The translations under genes were made by a program, and so were the position numbers. The notes beneath the pieces were generated by a model. The model did not search any database and was not told the origin of the DNA. It saw only the letters and a program-made list of their open reading frames with translations. From Lytechinus pictus (lineage: Eukaryota; Echinodermata; Echinoidea; Temnopleuroida; Toxopneustidae): a stretch of 64,000 nucleotides of DNA. The stretch covers positions 35,768,501 to 35,832,500 of the forward strand of contig NC_087251.1 in NCBI RefSeq assembly GCF_037042905.1, in the 5' to 3' direction. Positions 35,841-47,229 of the stretch are shown here, piece after piece. Each line of letters begins with the position of its first letter. Position 1 is the first letter of the stretch.

Positions 35841-36527
35841 GATGAGATCGAAAGAGAAGACGACGAGGACATTTACCCTCGTAACACGAAAAGATGATGA
35901 GTGTTTTTTCATAGAAATGTGTCTAATTCAATTTATCGTCGGGATGCAGTGAGGTGTGCGATTATTATGACTTAACTGTCACTTGTCACACTAATATAAA
36001 CTTCTAATGCATTGGTTTGAAATATGAAAACAATATTGCTTATGATAGATCCCATATATGGCCCTAACTGCTCACTGGAAAAATGCTAGTATTGAGCGAT
36101 TCCATGCTAGAAAATTAGCAATTTCCACAATATTTTTAACCTGATTTACAACGAGGATCTTCAATTTGTTTCTTGGTAATAATAGAGTACTACTGTATTG
36201 TGAAAAATTGACAACCAACAATAATATGCTGTCCTTATGTGAAATACAGGTCAAAATGATTAATTTCTCAAAGTATAATCTAACAATATTTCTCTAGTGT
36301 AAGATAATTAAGAATTAATCATTTGCATAATATTTGAATGAATTGAGGGTACCCAAATAAAAAAAGACGCAACTTTGGTTTGTGTCCGAAAAATACCATA
36401 CCTTGCGTAAACAATAAGAATTTAAGGACCATGTCATTTTCACCAAATTTAGCAGAAAGTTACTTTTGTATCTGTGCATTATAAAAATGCAAAAAGTAAT
36501 ATAGGTTCATGTGCTTATTTGTTTATG
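35841..36527. other. 3' flank of the SAMD9-like gene
   Basis: AT-rich sequence with no supported frame or named repeat. It ends where the GCCCCCGCAGACGAAG repeat starts. Confidence 0.5.
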
Positions 36528-37160
36528 CCCCCGCAGACGAAGTCCGAAGGGGGCATTGAGCGTTGCCCCTGCCCGTCCGTCCGTCCCCCACTTGGTTTCC
36601 GCGCAATAACTCAAAAAATATTTAATGGATTTTAAAAAATTGTAGTGTGTAGGTAGATGACACCAAAATACAGGCTAAGTTTGAATTCGGAGTCCGCAGG
36701 TCAAATGTCAAAGGTCACAGCTCATTAAATATGCGAGTTGGTTTCCGCACAATAACTCGAAAAATATTTAATGGATTCAAAAATGTGTGGTGTGTAGGTA
36801 GATGACACCAAAATACAGGCTAAATTTGAATTCGGAGTCCGCAGGTCAAATGTCACAGCTCATGAAATATGCGAGTTGGTTTCTGCGCAATAACTCAAAA
36901 AATATTTAATGGATTTAAAAAAAATTGTGGTGTGTAGGTAGATGACACCAAAATACAGGCTAAGATTTGATTTGGAGTCCGCAGGTCAAAGGTCACAGCT
37001 CATTAAGTATGCGAGTTGGTTTCCGCACAATAACTCGAAAAATATTTAATGGATTAAAAAGAAATTTGGTGTAGGTAGATGACACCAAAATACAGGCTAA
37101 GTTTAAATTCGGAGTCTGCAGGTCAAAGGTCACAGCTCAGTATATATGCGAGATGGTTCA
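36528..37160 (+). repeat. Tandem repeat headed by GCCCCCGCAGACGAAG
   Basis: The start holds GCCCCCGCAGACGAAGTCC and its near complement GAAGGGGGC, a short hairpin. Four to five units of about 125 bp follow, sharing GTTGGTTTCCGC, AATAACTCGAAAAATATTTA, TAGGTAGATGACACCAAAAT and GGAGTCCGCAGGTCAAA. Two units contain an exact AGGTCAAAGGTCA. Similarity thins out after about 37160. Confidence 0.75.
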
Positions 37161-37559
37161 AAGGTCTAAATTTGTTCATTATGCATATTGGTTTCTGCAT
37201 TATATTTAGTTCAATCATATTGAATGAATTTCTGATCGCGTTAAGCGGGGTCATCTGTGTCCTTTGGACACGTCAAATTTTTAGTTTCTACGGGACTTCA
37301 AAGTCGCCATATTTGAATGATATGAAAACAATGTTGCACAATCAAGAGAATTATGCCTCTCTTAGACCTCACGAATCCACCAAATTAAAATCATCTTTAC
37401 TCTGTCGATATCGCATCAAACTTTAAGGATATGTAACTAATTGGGTACCAAAGTAGGAAAATATCTTTTAATTGACACGACTAAATCTATTTGGAGTCAG
37501 CAGCGCCCTCATTTGACAAGAATGGTGCATAAACTTCAAAAAACACATCTCAAAAGGAC

Positions 37560-39130
37560 GTGAATCTTATACTCGAAAATTCAAAAAAGTATAGTTTAAG
37601 CTGCACTTTATTCAAAATCCATGTCCTTTTCATCAAATTCGGCAAAATTGTAGAGCAATGCATTGCAAAGGTGTAGGGAAGTTAAAAATAGGAGGTCCAT
37701 GTGCTTTTTTTTTAATTATCAGTGTCCAAAGTGTTGCGAGTTGGCTTGAAAATCGCCTAAAATGCGCCGAAAACATGCAAAAGTCGAATAATACCGTCTG
37801 AAATGCGAATGGTTCCGTAGTTCTGCTCCCAAACATTTGAAATCCATGTCATTTTCATCATACTCTCTAGATTTGTCGAGGAATATATTCTGAAGACGTT
37901 GAAATATTAAAAATATGGGGTCCATACTCGTTTTTAAACTATCTTCTTCTTCTGAAAATACCGTCCAAAATATCTAGAATACGAATGGTTTCTTAGTTCT
38001 GCTCCCAAACATTCAAAATCCATGTCATTTTCATCTTACTATCTAGATTTGTAGAGGAATATAATTTGAAGACGTTGAAATATTAAAAATATGGGGTCCC
38101 TACTCGTTTTTTAAACTATCCTTGTCTAACCTCTAAAGTGTTGCGAGTTGGCTTGAAACAGCCCAAAATGGGCCTAAAATGTGCAAATGTCTAATACCGT
38201 CTAAAATGTCTAAAATGCGAATTGTTCCGTAGTTCTGCTCCCAAACATTCAAAATCCATGTCATTTTCGTCATACTCCAGATTTGTAGAGGAATATATTT
38301 CAAAGACGTTAAAACATTAAAAATATGGGGTCCATTCGCTCGTTTTTAAACTCTCAGTGTCCAAAGTGTTGTGAGTTGGCTTGAAACAATTTATAATGCG
38401 CTTAGTAAAACGGGCAAAAGTCTAATACCTTCCAAAATGTCTAAAATACGAATGGATCCTTTGTTCTGCTCCCAAACATTCAAAATCCATGTCAATAACT
38501 TATTCTCTCTAGATTTATAGAGGAATATATTCTGAAGACATTAAAGCATTAAAAATATGGGGTCCATGTGCTCGTTTTCAAATTTCATTGCCCAAAGTAT
38601 TGTGAGTTGGCTTGAAACAGCCCAAAAATGCGCCGAAAACAAGCAAAAGTCTGATAACACCGTCTAAAATGAGAATGGTTCCGTAGTCTTGCTCCCAAAC
38701 ATTGAAAATCCATGTCATTTTCATAAAACTTTGCACATAGATACTTCAGCACCTGAATATTCCAAATATGCACAAATAAACATCAGTCCATGTGCTTGAT
38801 TTTTTGCTATACAGCTTCAAATTTCACCCAAATGGATGTTCTTAAGAATTGCGCATTCAAAATAATTTGGCATTTTTAAACCTCACAAGATCACAACAAT
38901 GAGTTTAAAGCTCTATTACTCAGTCAAAATCCATGAAAATTTCATCAACTTTGCAATATAATTAATAATTGTATCCTTAAGATGGATAATCTATTTATAT
39001 TGCTATTAATTGTTTGCTATTTTAAATCTAACAGCACTCTCAGTTTTTAAAAATTGCGCGAAAGATAACAAAAACTCAACAATATGAAATTTCAATAACA
39101 AACTTGAGAAGTACAAGAAATGCTGCACTT
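37560..39130 (+). repeat. Tandem array of about 180-bp units, interrupted by a LINE
   Basis: Units share TGCTCCCAAACATTCAAAA, ATCCATGTCATTTTCATC, TAGATTTGTAGAGGAATATA, AATATGGGGTCCAT and GTGTTGCGAGTTGGCTTGAA. About six units are clear to 38800, with weaker ones beyond. The array resumes at 40478-40790 after the LINE insertion. The short minus-strand frames here are copies of one repeat translation. Confidence 0.75.
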
Positions 39131-40461
39131 CAAATGGATCAAACAGTAAACATCCATTCGAATTATTGGCACACCTTTACTTTTGTGCATGCATCAACCT
39201 AATCAAGGGTTATTATAATCCTACCTTTGCCTTTGTCTCTTTCTCGTTTTCAGTCATTAATGAACACTCAGTTATGATGTTTTTATATACATGTACTGTT
39301 AATACACTGTATTAAAATTTTATCTATGTGCCTTTTGCTGTAGCTGCAATTTTCTTTTTTAGCAAATGTTTAAGCAGAGTACATATAATGCAGTTTAGAG
39401 GATTTTTTTTTTTGTTCTATGTTTTTGTATATATGTATAGTTATAGTTATTTTAATATGACTATTACTTGGTAGTTATGATCTATGTTGGGTAGAAACAA
39501 TTTTGTAAAGTAAAGACTGTATACTTACTTTTTAATTTAATAATAATCTTCACAGTGAGTCATTTTCTGTGGATCCTATACCTTTTTAAACAGGCTCAAC
39601 TTTAGCTTACATATTATATATTTAAATATAGATGATGCCCATGGTGTTTGCTAGGAAGTTCGCTGTCTATGAAGAATTGTATATAGGAATGAGTTTGCGT
39701 GTATGTGTGTGTGTATGCTTGTTGTGGAGTGTGGTCTCCCAATGTAGTAGGTTTATTTTGCTTCAAAACTTTGATGTACAGGTTTATCAAGAGTTTCAGT
39801 GTGTGTTTGCTTTTAATGTCATTACGCCTTAACACTTTTAATTGTAGAGGCCTTCAAGATGGTTTTAAGAGGAAAAAAGTATTCAAGTTTTTACGAGAAT
39901 CAAAATATGATATAATTTTTCTTCAGGAAACACACTCAAGTAAAAGTGATGAAATGTTATGGCGCCCCCAATGGGGTGGACAGGCTATGTTTAGTAGCTA
40001 CACAGCAAATAGCAGAGGAGTAGCTATTTTATTTAAGTCTTCTTTGAGAATATCTTTATCATCATCATATTCTGACCCGGAAGGAAGGTTTCTTATCCTT
40101 CATATGAGTGTAAAAGATATGGATCTCATATTGGTCAATGTATATGGTCCAAACAAGGATTTACCAGAGTTTTTTGTTAATATGTTTGCGAAAATAGATG
40201 ATGTAGGTAACTCAAGGATTGTATTGGCAGGTGACTTGAATATCGCAGTAGGTCCCTTGGATTACGAGGGCTCTTGTCCTGTTCACCATAATATTCATGC
40301 TAAAAGTTGTTTTAATATGTATGTCGAGGAATTAAGCCTTGTTGATGTTTGGAGAAGAGACCACAGTCGAGATAAGGTTTTCACACGGCACCAGAAAAGT
40401 CCATTAGTTTCCTCTAGATTGGATTATATTTTTGTGTCCAGTGATTTGTTGACTTGTGTGA
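39131..40461 (+). mobile_element. 3'-truncated LINE insertion with 16-bp target duplication
   Basis: The insertion is flanked by AAGAAATGCTGCACTT at 39115-39130 and again at 40462-40477, an exact 16-bp direct repeat. The flanks are consecutive parts of the 180-bp tandem array. The insert has about 700 bp of leader, then an endonuclease-coding segment, and stops inside that segment. LINE copies are normally 5'-truncated, so loss of the 3' part is unusual. Confidence 0.75.
39828..40461 (+). pseudogene. LINE apurinic/apyrimidinic-type endonuclease domain (truncated ORF2)
   Basis: The frame is open for the endonuclease domain: NTFNCRGLQDGFKRKKVF, YDIIFLQETHS (the Gln-Glu-Thr-His catalytic motif), GRFLILHM, LILVNVYGPN, IVLAGDLNIA (catalytic Asp-x-Asn) and RLDYIFVSSDLL (Arg-Leu-Asp-Tyr). 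This is the L1/Tx1-type endonuclease arrangement. It lacks the final conserved His motif and all of the reverse transcriptase, because the insertion ends there. The frame's last codons come from the duplicated target. Confidence 0.85.
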
Positions 40462-40477
40462 AAGAAATGCTGCACTT

Positions 40478-40790
40478 TATTTAAAACCCATGTCATTTTC
40501 ACCAAACTTTGCAGAGTTGCAGAGGAAGGTATACGTAAGAGGTGCAAACACTAACAAATATGGGTTCATGTGCTTATTTTCAAACTAGCAGCACTTTTAT
40601 TAGAGCAAATGTGTTTTTTAAAACACACACCAAAACGCGCCAAAAGCTTTGTACCTATGTGACGACAAATTTCAAACCATTCTACCATTCATTCAAACTC
40701 GGGGTCATATATTCTTCATATTTTGCAGCACTACAGAGTAAAGTATTTTAAAATTGTAGAGGATTTAAAAAAAAATGGTCCATGGAATAG
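40478..40790 (+). repeat. Continuation of the 180-bp tandem array after the LINE
   Basis: It resumes with AAACCCATGTCATTTTCACC, matching the AAAATCCATGTC segment of the units before 39130, and fades by about 40790. Confidence 0.65.
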
Positions 40791-41736
40791 CTTATTAGCT
40801 TCATAAAATAACACATCGGATTTGCATGCAAATATTATTTTCAGCCTGGAGTACACACCTTTGATAAAACAATGATTGATTGCACCCATGGCCTTTGCAA
40901 CAAAAACGATGAATTCTAGACCCTCGTGTAAAAATTCAAATTTTCTTTGAGGGAACACAACAAATTTTAATCAAGTGTCACTGACTTTGGGTGAAACTAA
41001 CTTCATCCACTTAAAAGTTTTGCATGCACGCTTTAGCGCCGACATGGCCGTAATATCAAAGTGTAGTTGAGTATATGCACATAGTAACTGTGCTATATAA
41101 ATTAACATAATATTAGACAGCATTATACTTATTCAACAAAATTTCCAGGGTTTTTTTAACGTTTTTATGTGTATATATTATCTAAATAATTTTGTATAGT
41201 AAACTGAACACTTTTAATGCATTGCTATAACTTCATGTATATTTGTATCCAATTCGCCCTGTATGAAATCTTTGTTGACTTATATATCGAATTGTCAAAA
41301 ATTGTCAACTTGGTTTTAAACGATTGTTATCGAATTGCGTAAAACTAACTTCATTCACTTTAAAGCTTGTGTATGATATTAATATTCAATCGACGATAGA
41401 CAGCAATATACTATGAAACTTAATGAAAATACAACTTTTTTCAGATATTGAAGAAAAAAAATTATTTCGGCAAAATGTTTACATATATATATTTTGTGGG
41501 TATTTGTGTATTTATGGTGAAAGTTTGATTCACTTTATGAGAATATTTTGTTCGATATTATTGAATTTGTGAAAAGTGTTCGGTAATACGATCCACTACC
41601 GTACGTTTGTTATAAGCTTATAATAGGAAAAGTGGATTAAGTTTGCAGAAGGGAGTAATAAGGTTTTTGGTGGGTCGGCTATTTCGATAATATCTTCCCA
41701 TGATAATAATATTAATTGAATTAATACACCAATGTG
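40791..41736. other. AT-rich stretch with no supported feature
   Basis: Only short open frames are present, with no recognisable repeat boundary. TTCACTTTA-type and CTAACTTCAT blocks recur weakly (about 41005 and 41350). Confidence 0.5.
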
Positions 41737-41870
41737 GAGGTGCCGTGGTTCGATCCCCGGCTGCGGCACCTTTGCCCGTGAGCTATGCATTGCTCTTTTG
41801 TCCTGCATTCAAATAAATGAAAATGCTATACGTATTCTTGGTAACTATAGGTGTGCACCTGTTTAAAAAA
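41737..41870 (+). mobile_element. tRNA-headed SINE, family 2, copy 2 (head deleted)
   Basis: AGGTGCCGTGG joins directly to TTCGATCCCCGGCTGCGGC, so the A-box and anticodon region (about 35 bp) is missing compared with 28693. The body GCCCGTGAGC, CTCTTTTGTCCTGC and AATGAAAATGCTATACG follows. This copy lacks a complete internal promoter. Confidence 0.7.
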
Positions 41871-42115
41871 ATACATTGTATCGTCTCAATAACAACAGAA
41901 AGTAATACCTTGTCAATGTGAGTCGGAATAAAGAAATTCATAACTATACCCAACTATAAATTCATATGATATGCATTTGTGGGTATATCATGAAGTGCTT
42001 TGCAACCTACAAACCAATTGCATTTGTCACGAAATTACTTTATTTTTTTAGTAAAAACAAAACTATTTCCTTCCAAACATTTCGTTAACTTTTGAGGTAC
42101 ACTCAATCATTTTTT

Positions 42116-42960
42116 TAACGAACCTTCGGAACAACGAACCTTATTTCGTTTTCGGATTAACGAACCTTCGGAACAACGAACCTTATTTCGTTTTCGGATT
42201 AACAAACCTTCGGAACAACGAACCTTATTTCGTTTTCGGATTATCGAACCTTCGGAACAACGAACCTTATTTCGTTTTCGGATTATCGAACCTTCGGAAC
42301 AACGAACCTTATTTCGTTTTCGGATTAACGAACCTTCGGAACAACGAACCTTATTTCGTTTTCGGATTATTGAACCTTCGGAACAACGAACCTTATTCCG
42401 TTTTCGGATTAACGAACCTTCGGAACAACGAACCTTATTTCGTTTTCGGATTATTGAACCTTCGGAACAACGAACCTTATTTCGTTTTCGGATTATCGAA
42501 CCTTCGGAACAACGAACCTTATTTCGTCTTCGGATTAACGAACCTTCGGAACAACGAACCTTATTTCGTTTTCGGATTATTGAACCTTCGGAACAACGAA
42601 TCTTATTTCGTTTTCGGATTAACGAACCTTCGGAACAACGAACCTTATTTCGTTTTCGGATTAACGAACCTTATTTCGTTTTCGGATTAACGAACCTAAT
42701 TTCGTTTTCGGATTAACGAACCTTCGGAAAAACGAACCTTATTTCGTTTTCGGATTAACGAACCTTCGGAACAACGAACCTTATTTCGTTTTCGGATTAA
42801 CGAACCTTCGGAACAACGAACCTTATTTCGTTTTCGGATTAACGAACCTTCGGAATAACGCCACAAATGTTCGAATTAACGAACCCTTTTTCGTTTTCGG
42901 ATTAACGAACATCGAGGTATAGGCAATGTACGTGTTTCGGAATTACGAACCTTCAGAATA
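42116..42960 (+). repeat. 42-bp minisatellite
   Basis: About 19 units of 42 bp contain CGAACCTTCGGAACAACGAA followed by CCTTATTTCGTTTTCGGATT. Because 42 is a multiple of three, a 14-residue repeat frame stays open by chance. Positions alternate between TTAACG, TTATTG and TTATCG at the unit joint, suggesting higher-order units of two or three. The end (42860-42960) degenerates. Confidence 0.9.
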
Positions 42961-43091
42961 AAGAACCTTCGGAATTACGAAGTGTAACCGTTTTTTTATC
43001 GGGGTTTTTTTGCGATCAGTGTTTAATATATTTTCATGTCTGCAGATGTACTGTATAAGCATGACACAAAAGAAAAGACATTTTACAAAAG

Positions 43092-43341
43092 ACAAAAAAT
43101 ATATCGATGATAACAATGTATTGTCATTGTTGTACCAAATAGGTTTGATACGAATCAAAGTATAACTTAGTATCGTAAATAAGTATAAGTCGTAAATTGG
43201 GAGTAAATGTTGAGGAATAGAGAAGCCCTGTCCCAATTTACGACTTATACTTATTTACGATACTAAGTTATACTTTGATTTGTATCAAACCTATTTGGTA
43301 CGACAATGACAAGACATTGTTATCATCGATATATTTTTTGT
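43092..43341. mobile_element. Foldback MITE with 111-bp arms
   Basis: Positions 43092-43202 and 43231-43341 are nearly exact reverse complements around a 28-bp spacer. The outer part of each arm has ATATATCGATGATAACAATG. No coding frame. Confidence 0.8.
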
Positions 43342-43488
43342 GAACATATATGTATATTTTGTAAACACATATATATTTTTTTGTGAACACATATATTTCA
43401 ATTAATGTACTGCATAACAATTTGTAGTCGTATCTGGTCATTTGCTTGTATATAATGTAACCTTTCGAATTTCACAGACATGGCCATC

Positions 43489-44105
43489 TTATTTTACCGG
43501 CGTGATGTATTGTGATGTACCGTCATGACCACAAGATTTAGTAGGTTTAAATGATCGAACTATTTCTAAAATTTCATAAATATTGGTGGGATTGAAAAAT
43601 AAGGAATGTTCAGTGTGGTTATCTAAATATTTTATAAAGTCGTTTGCATTAGTTACTATTTTAGATGAAAGGTTAGGGCCAACATTGGTGAAAAAAAGAA
43701 TTGAACGCATTAGCAATTTCGGAAGGATCTTGCGTTTTATGCCCGTTTAGAAGGAAATCAACATTATTAAGATCATGCGTTTTTTTACCTAACATTTCAT
43801 TGACTGTTCCACAATGTTTTGTTATTATCTTTGTTGTTTTCTATTTTGTTAGAAAAGTACAATTTACGAGCTAGACGGATTATTGATGTTAATCTATTTC
43901 GATATTTTTTGTATTTGTTTATATGTTCTTGACTGGGAGATTTAAGCGATATCTTATATAATCGATTACGAGTGAATATTGATTTAATTATACCTTGGGT
44001 GATCCATGGTTGTTTATTCTTCTTTTTACTTGGGTTGATTCTAGTCAGAGGTATATTTTTGTCATTAAATTGTGGTCTATCAGCAACGTCCAATCGTCTT
44101 GTCAT
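43489..44105 (-). pseudogene. LINE reverse-transcriptase ORF fragment (endonuclease-RT linker)
   Basis: Two minus-strand frames, 44105-43797 and 43716-43489, read as consecutive parts of a CR1/Jockey-like ORF2. The first has KKKNKQPWITQGIIKSIFTR and RNRLYKISLKSP; the second has NIYEILEIVRSFKPTKSCGHDG, the start of the RT domain. A frameshift and decay near 43720-43800 separate them, and the catalytic RT core is missing. Confidence 0.7.
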
Positions 44106-44295
44106 TTTTTTCGACTATATGTATGTATGTATGTGTGTGTGTGTGAGGGAGGGTGTGTGCATGAGGGTGTTCTTGCGTGTGTGTTTGTATATAAAAAGAA
44201 CAATGGAAAACTCAATTGTGTTCCCCCACCTTTCAGGAGAGATTTCAGCCCATGTCAGCACCCCCACTGAAAAAATCGTTCCCAGGGCCCTGCTG

Positions 44296-44700
44296 ATAAA
44301 ATCTGAAAATAATCTATATAAAACAAATAAAGAGTAAAATTTAACTGTTAAAATCTAACAAAGTTGTTGAATTTTAGATATTTTCGTTTAAAAAAAAAGT
44401 TATTATGCACGCCATCATGAATATACAATGGGTTAGTGGTGCCATCATAACATTTTTCTTACAGTTATGAAACCATTGTCATTCATACTTTCATAAATAA
44501 GTGCATAATATATCAATATATTTCATATAATGAAATACAATAGATTAAATGGGAATTGCTTGCTGATTGCATTATTCATGAACTGTTTCACCAAAAAAAT
44601 GCAAAACTTGACAATTTAATTATTTTGTCATTCCTTGTTTGATGTTGGTTGAATTTCCAGTGTTTTATTTTGTCGAATCTCACTTTATCTTTTCAAATCA
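44296..44700. mobile_element. Decayed relative of the TTAA MITE
   Basis: TAAAGAGTAAAATTTAACTG, AACAAAGTTGTTGAATTTTA and GCCATCATGAATAT on the left, and TTCATGAACTGTTTCACC with GAATCTCACTTTATCT on the right, follow the order of blocks in the copies at 15479 and 54042. The ends are not preserved. Confidence 0.5.
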
Positions 44701-44708
44701 TATAATTT

Positions 44709-45062
44709 TTTTTCAAAGGTTCAATCATTTGGAATAACCTTCCTTTATATATAAAAGATAGCCCTTCCCTTTCCGTTTTCAAAAGGAGACTAAAATCATA
44801 TTTAATTGACAACTACACTACTTAATTCATTTTCTATATTACAGGCTTTATCGTTACTTAGTTTATGTTACGTATTTAGGTTTTTTAGGTGTTGTATATT
44901 GTAAGTTTTTTTTTGGTATAATTTGTTCTATTGGTGGCAGCACCACTAAGGCTTCTAATCTGTCTCCTCGTTTCATGAATTATGTCCATTTCTTGTATAT
45001 TCCAATATGTTTTGTAAATGTTATTTTTAATGTATGAACGAAATAAATGCATATGAATATGA
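44709..45062 (+). pseudogene. LINE 3' end: last ORF2 codons and 3' UTR
   Basis: The frame reads SIIWNNLPLYIKDSPSLSVF, then KRRLKSYLIDNYTT and a stop at about 44825, the typical carboxyl end of CR1/Jockey-clade reverse transcriptases. About 230 bp of 3' UTR follow, ending in short repeats of ATGAATA type near 45060. It is a 5'-truncated copy on the opposite strand from the fragment at 43489-44105. Confidence 0.7.
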
Positions 45063-45479
45063 ATAAATGAATTTCCAGCATGGAGTACCCTTTTAAGTTG
45101 ACTATCATGTTTATGGAAAACAGTTCCGTGTGGAACCTAAAACGTTCTAAGAAACCATTTTCAACAGTAAATCTTTTCAAAATGAATGAATCTTTGTTCA
45201 TTTTTCTTCAAATGTTCATCATATTCATTCCATAATATTTATTTCACATTTTTGCACTTAACAACCACTTGTATCACTTGTTCTCTCTTCTACACATTCT
45301 CTCCAATCACTCTATTTAATGACTATTGGCAATTCAATGTATGTTTGCAAGTCTCTAACAATAAAAGAAACAAACGGGAACAGCATTTCAATTAATACAA
45401 CCATTTAATAGGAATAACAGATCAAATAAATATAGCATTCAAATCTATTACAATTATAAGGATTAGTTCATCCTGCTAA

Positions 45480-45890
45480 TACTACAGGAGGATATTTATC
45501 CTAATTTCAAGGCTATGCAAGGATAAATTTATCTTAATTTCAAAGCTACATGAGGATAAATTTATCCTAATTTCAAGGCTACACGAGGATAAATTTATCC
45601 TAATTTCAAAGCTTCACGAGGATAAATTTATCCTAATTTCAAGGCTACACGAGGATAAATTTATCTTAATTTCAAGGATACACGAGGATAAATTTATCTT
45701 AATTTCAAGGCTTCATGAGGATAAATTTATCCTAATTTCAAAGCTACATGAGGATAAATTTATCTTCGTTTCAAAGCTACATGAGGATAAATTTATCTTA
45801 ATTTCAAAGCTTCACGAGGATAAATTTATCCTCATGTAGCTTTGAAATTAGGATAAATTTATCCTCATGAAGCCTTGAAAGAAATTCTTA
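45480..45890 (+). repeat. 33-bp satellite with a palindrome in every unit
   Basis: About 12 units of 33 bp each carry AGGATAAATTTATCCT, a perfect 16-bp palindrome, joined by AATTTCAAAGCTACACG variants. From about 45822 the last units run in the opposite orientation, so the array ends in a large hairpin. Confidence 0.9.
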
Positions 45891-46654
45891 ACCTTAAAAG
45901 GATCCAAGTACGTGACAAAGAAAGGTTCTAAAATGTCCAAGTGACATATCCCTATTGTTTTACAAACTTCAGATTCGCTTCCAACAGACCAACATATTGA
46001 GAATGAAATTAATAAGATATAATCATTGTCACAAGACAAGTTGCAAAGGGCCATGGGAACGATTTTAAACAGGGGTGGTGGTTTATATTTGACGATCAAA
46101 ACACACCCCCCCCCCCCCCCCCCAAAAAAAAAAAAAAAAAAAAAAAAAAGAGCGCTGCAAGATTTGGGTCAAGGAAAATTTTGACAAGCAAAAAAAAAGC
46201 GTTTTACTACAAAATGTACATTTTTATCTTACATTTTTGCTATTTAGCATACCTACCAGATGCCGAGGGTGAACACACGCAGCACCCCCTGCCTGTGGAT
46301 AACACACGCAGCACCCACAGGTAATTCCTGGGGTGCTTCAACATCCCCATGCAGCTCCCCCCGCTTCACAGGGCCATGGAGTTGCAGGCTTGCAGCCGCA
46401 TACGCCAAGTCGAATGATTTCAAATATTTTTGTTTTTTCAAGAAAAATTCACCATTAATGACCAAATGAAAAAAAGAAAGGTTATTTGTACAAACTTGTC
46501 CATGAGGTAACTATAGACTGGCTTATTGATTCGGCACCTTCAGCTTCATCTTGTCCGTTCCTCTGTAATTTATGTTCAATGGGTGGTGCTGCTACGTACA
46601 AAATACATATTGATTTCATGTATGACTTTATAGAAAGTAATTAGAATTGTAATC
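45891..46654. other. No supported gene; poly-C/poly-A junction
   Basis: It contains a C run followed by an A run (about 46107-46149), the GACAAGCAAAAAAAA motif at about 46183, and AACACACGCAGCACCC twice (about 46270 and 46302). The C/A junction and motif resemble the ends of hAT-like elements in this window, but no partner end was found. Confidence 0.4.
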
Positions 46655-46800
46655 ATGGGCGGAAATCTGTCCTCAAAGGTAGAGGGGACCAGAGGCTGGA
46701 AAGTTTGACAAGCCCCCCCCCCCAAAAAAAAAAAAAGTTTATCACCAAAAATGTAAGGTAATTTATTTATTTTTGGTAGGGGGACGCGTCTGCCCATGAT
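46655..46800. mobile_element. Short MITE with ATCATGGGC ends
   Basis: The left end ATCATGGGCGGAAATC and right end GACGCGTCTGCCCATGAT are inverted at their outer nine bases. The inside has a C run, an A run and GTTTGACAAGC, as in other members of this end family. Length about 146 bp. Confidence 0.55.
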
Positions 46801-47229
46801 TTGTAAGTGCAGAAGCTGTAATTTAAGTGAAAATTTAAAAATAACATTATTTTCATCGATTACATACTTGTAATTGTGATGAAGAAAAAAATAATAATTG
46901 AACCCAATCCCGCAGTTTGTTTGCAGCGGGATTCCTAGTTATAAAAAGTGGACCGTTCTAGTTTATGATGCAGGCCCGCATATGTTCAGTTTCATTACTT
47001 CCTAAGGTAGATCCAGCTTTCCCCCCATTGGAGGGAGGCGGAAAATTATCATAATCCACATTTTCCCCGATCGGCCGCTTAAAACTAACTAAAGGCTGAA
47101 TGTTTAGATCTACATCTTAACTTTTAACGAACAAGATAAGGTATCTCATAAAAAACATAGATGAAAAATCCAACCCGAGCCAAAAATTGTAGTATATTAG
47201 ATGACCTAAAAAGGGACCTGTCAAGGACT

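Noticed and set aside
42370-42690. 106-residue frame with a 14-residue repeat
   Set aside because: It is the translation of a 42-bp minisatellite, open because the unit is a multiple of three.
45480-45890. Possible CRISPR-like array
   Set aside because: Units are contiguous with no unique spacers; it is a eukaryotic satellite. The same holds for the arrays at 1-925, 42116-42960 and 48427-48528.
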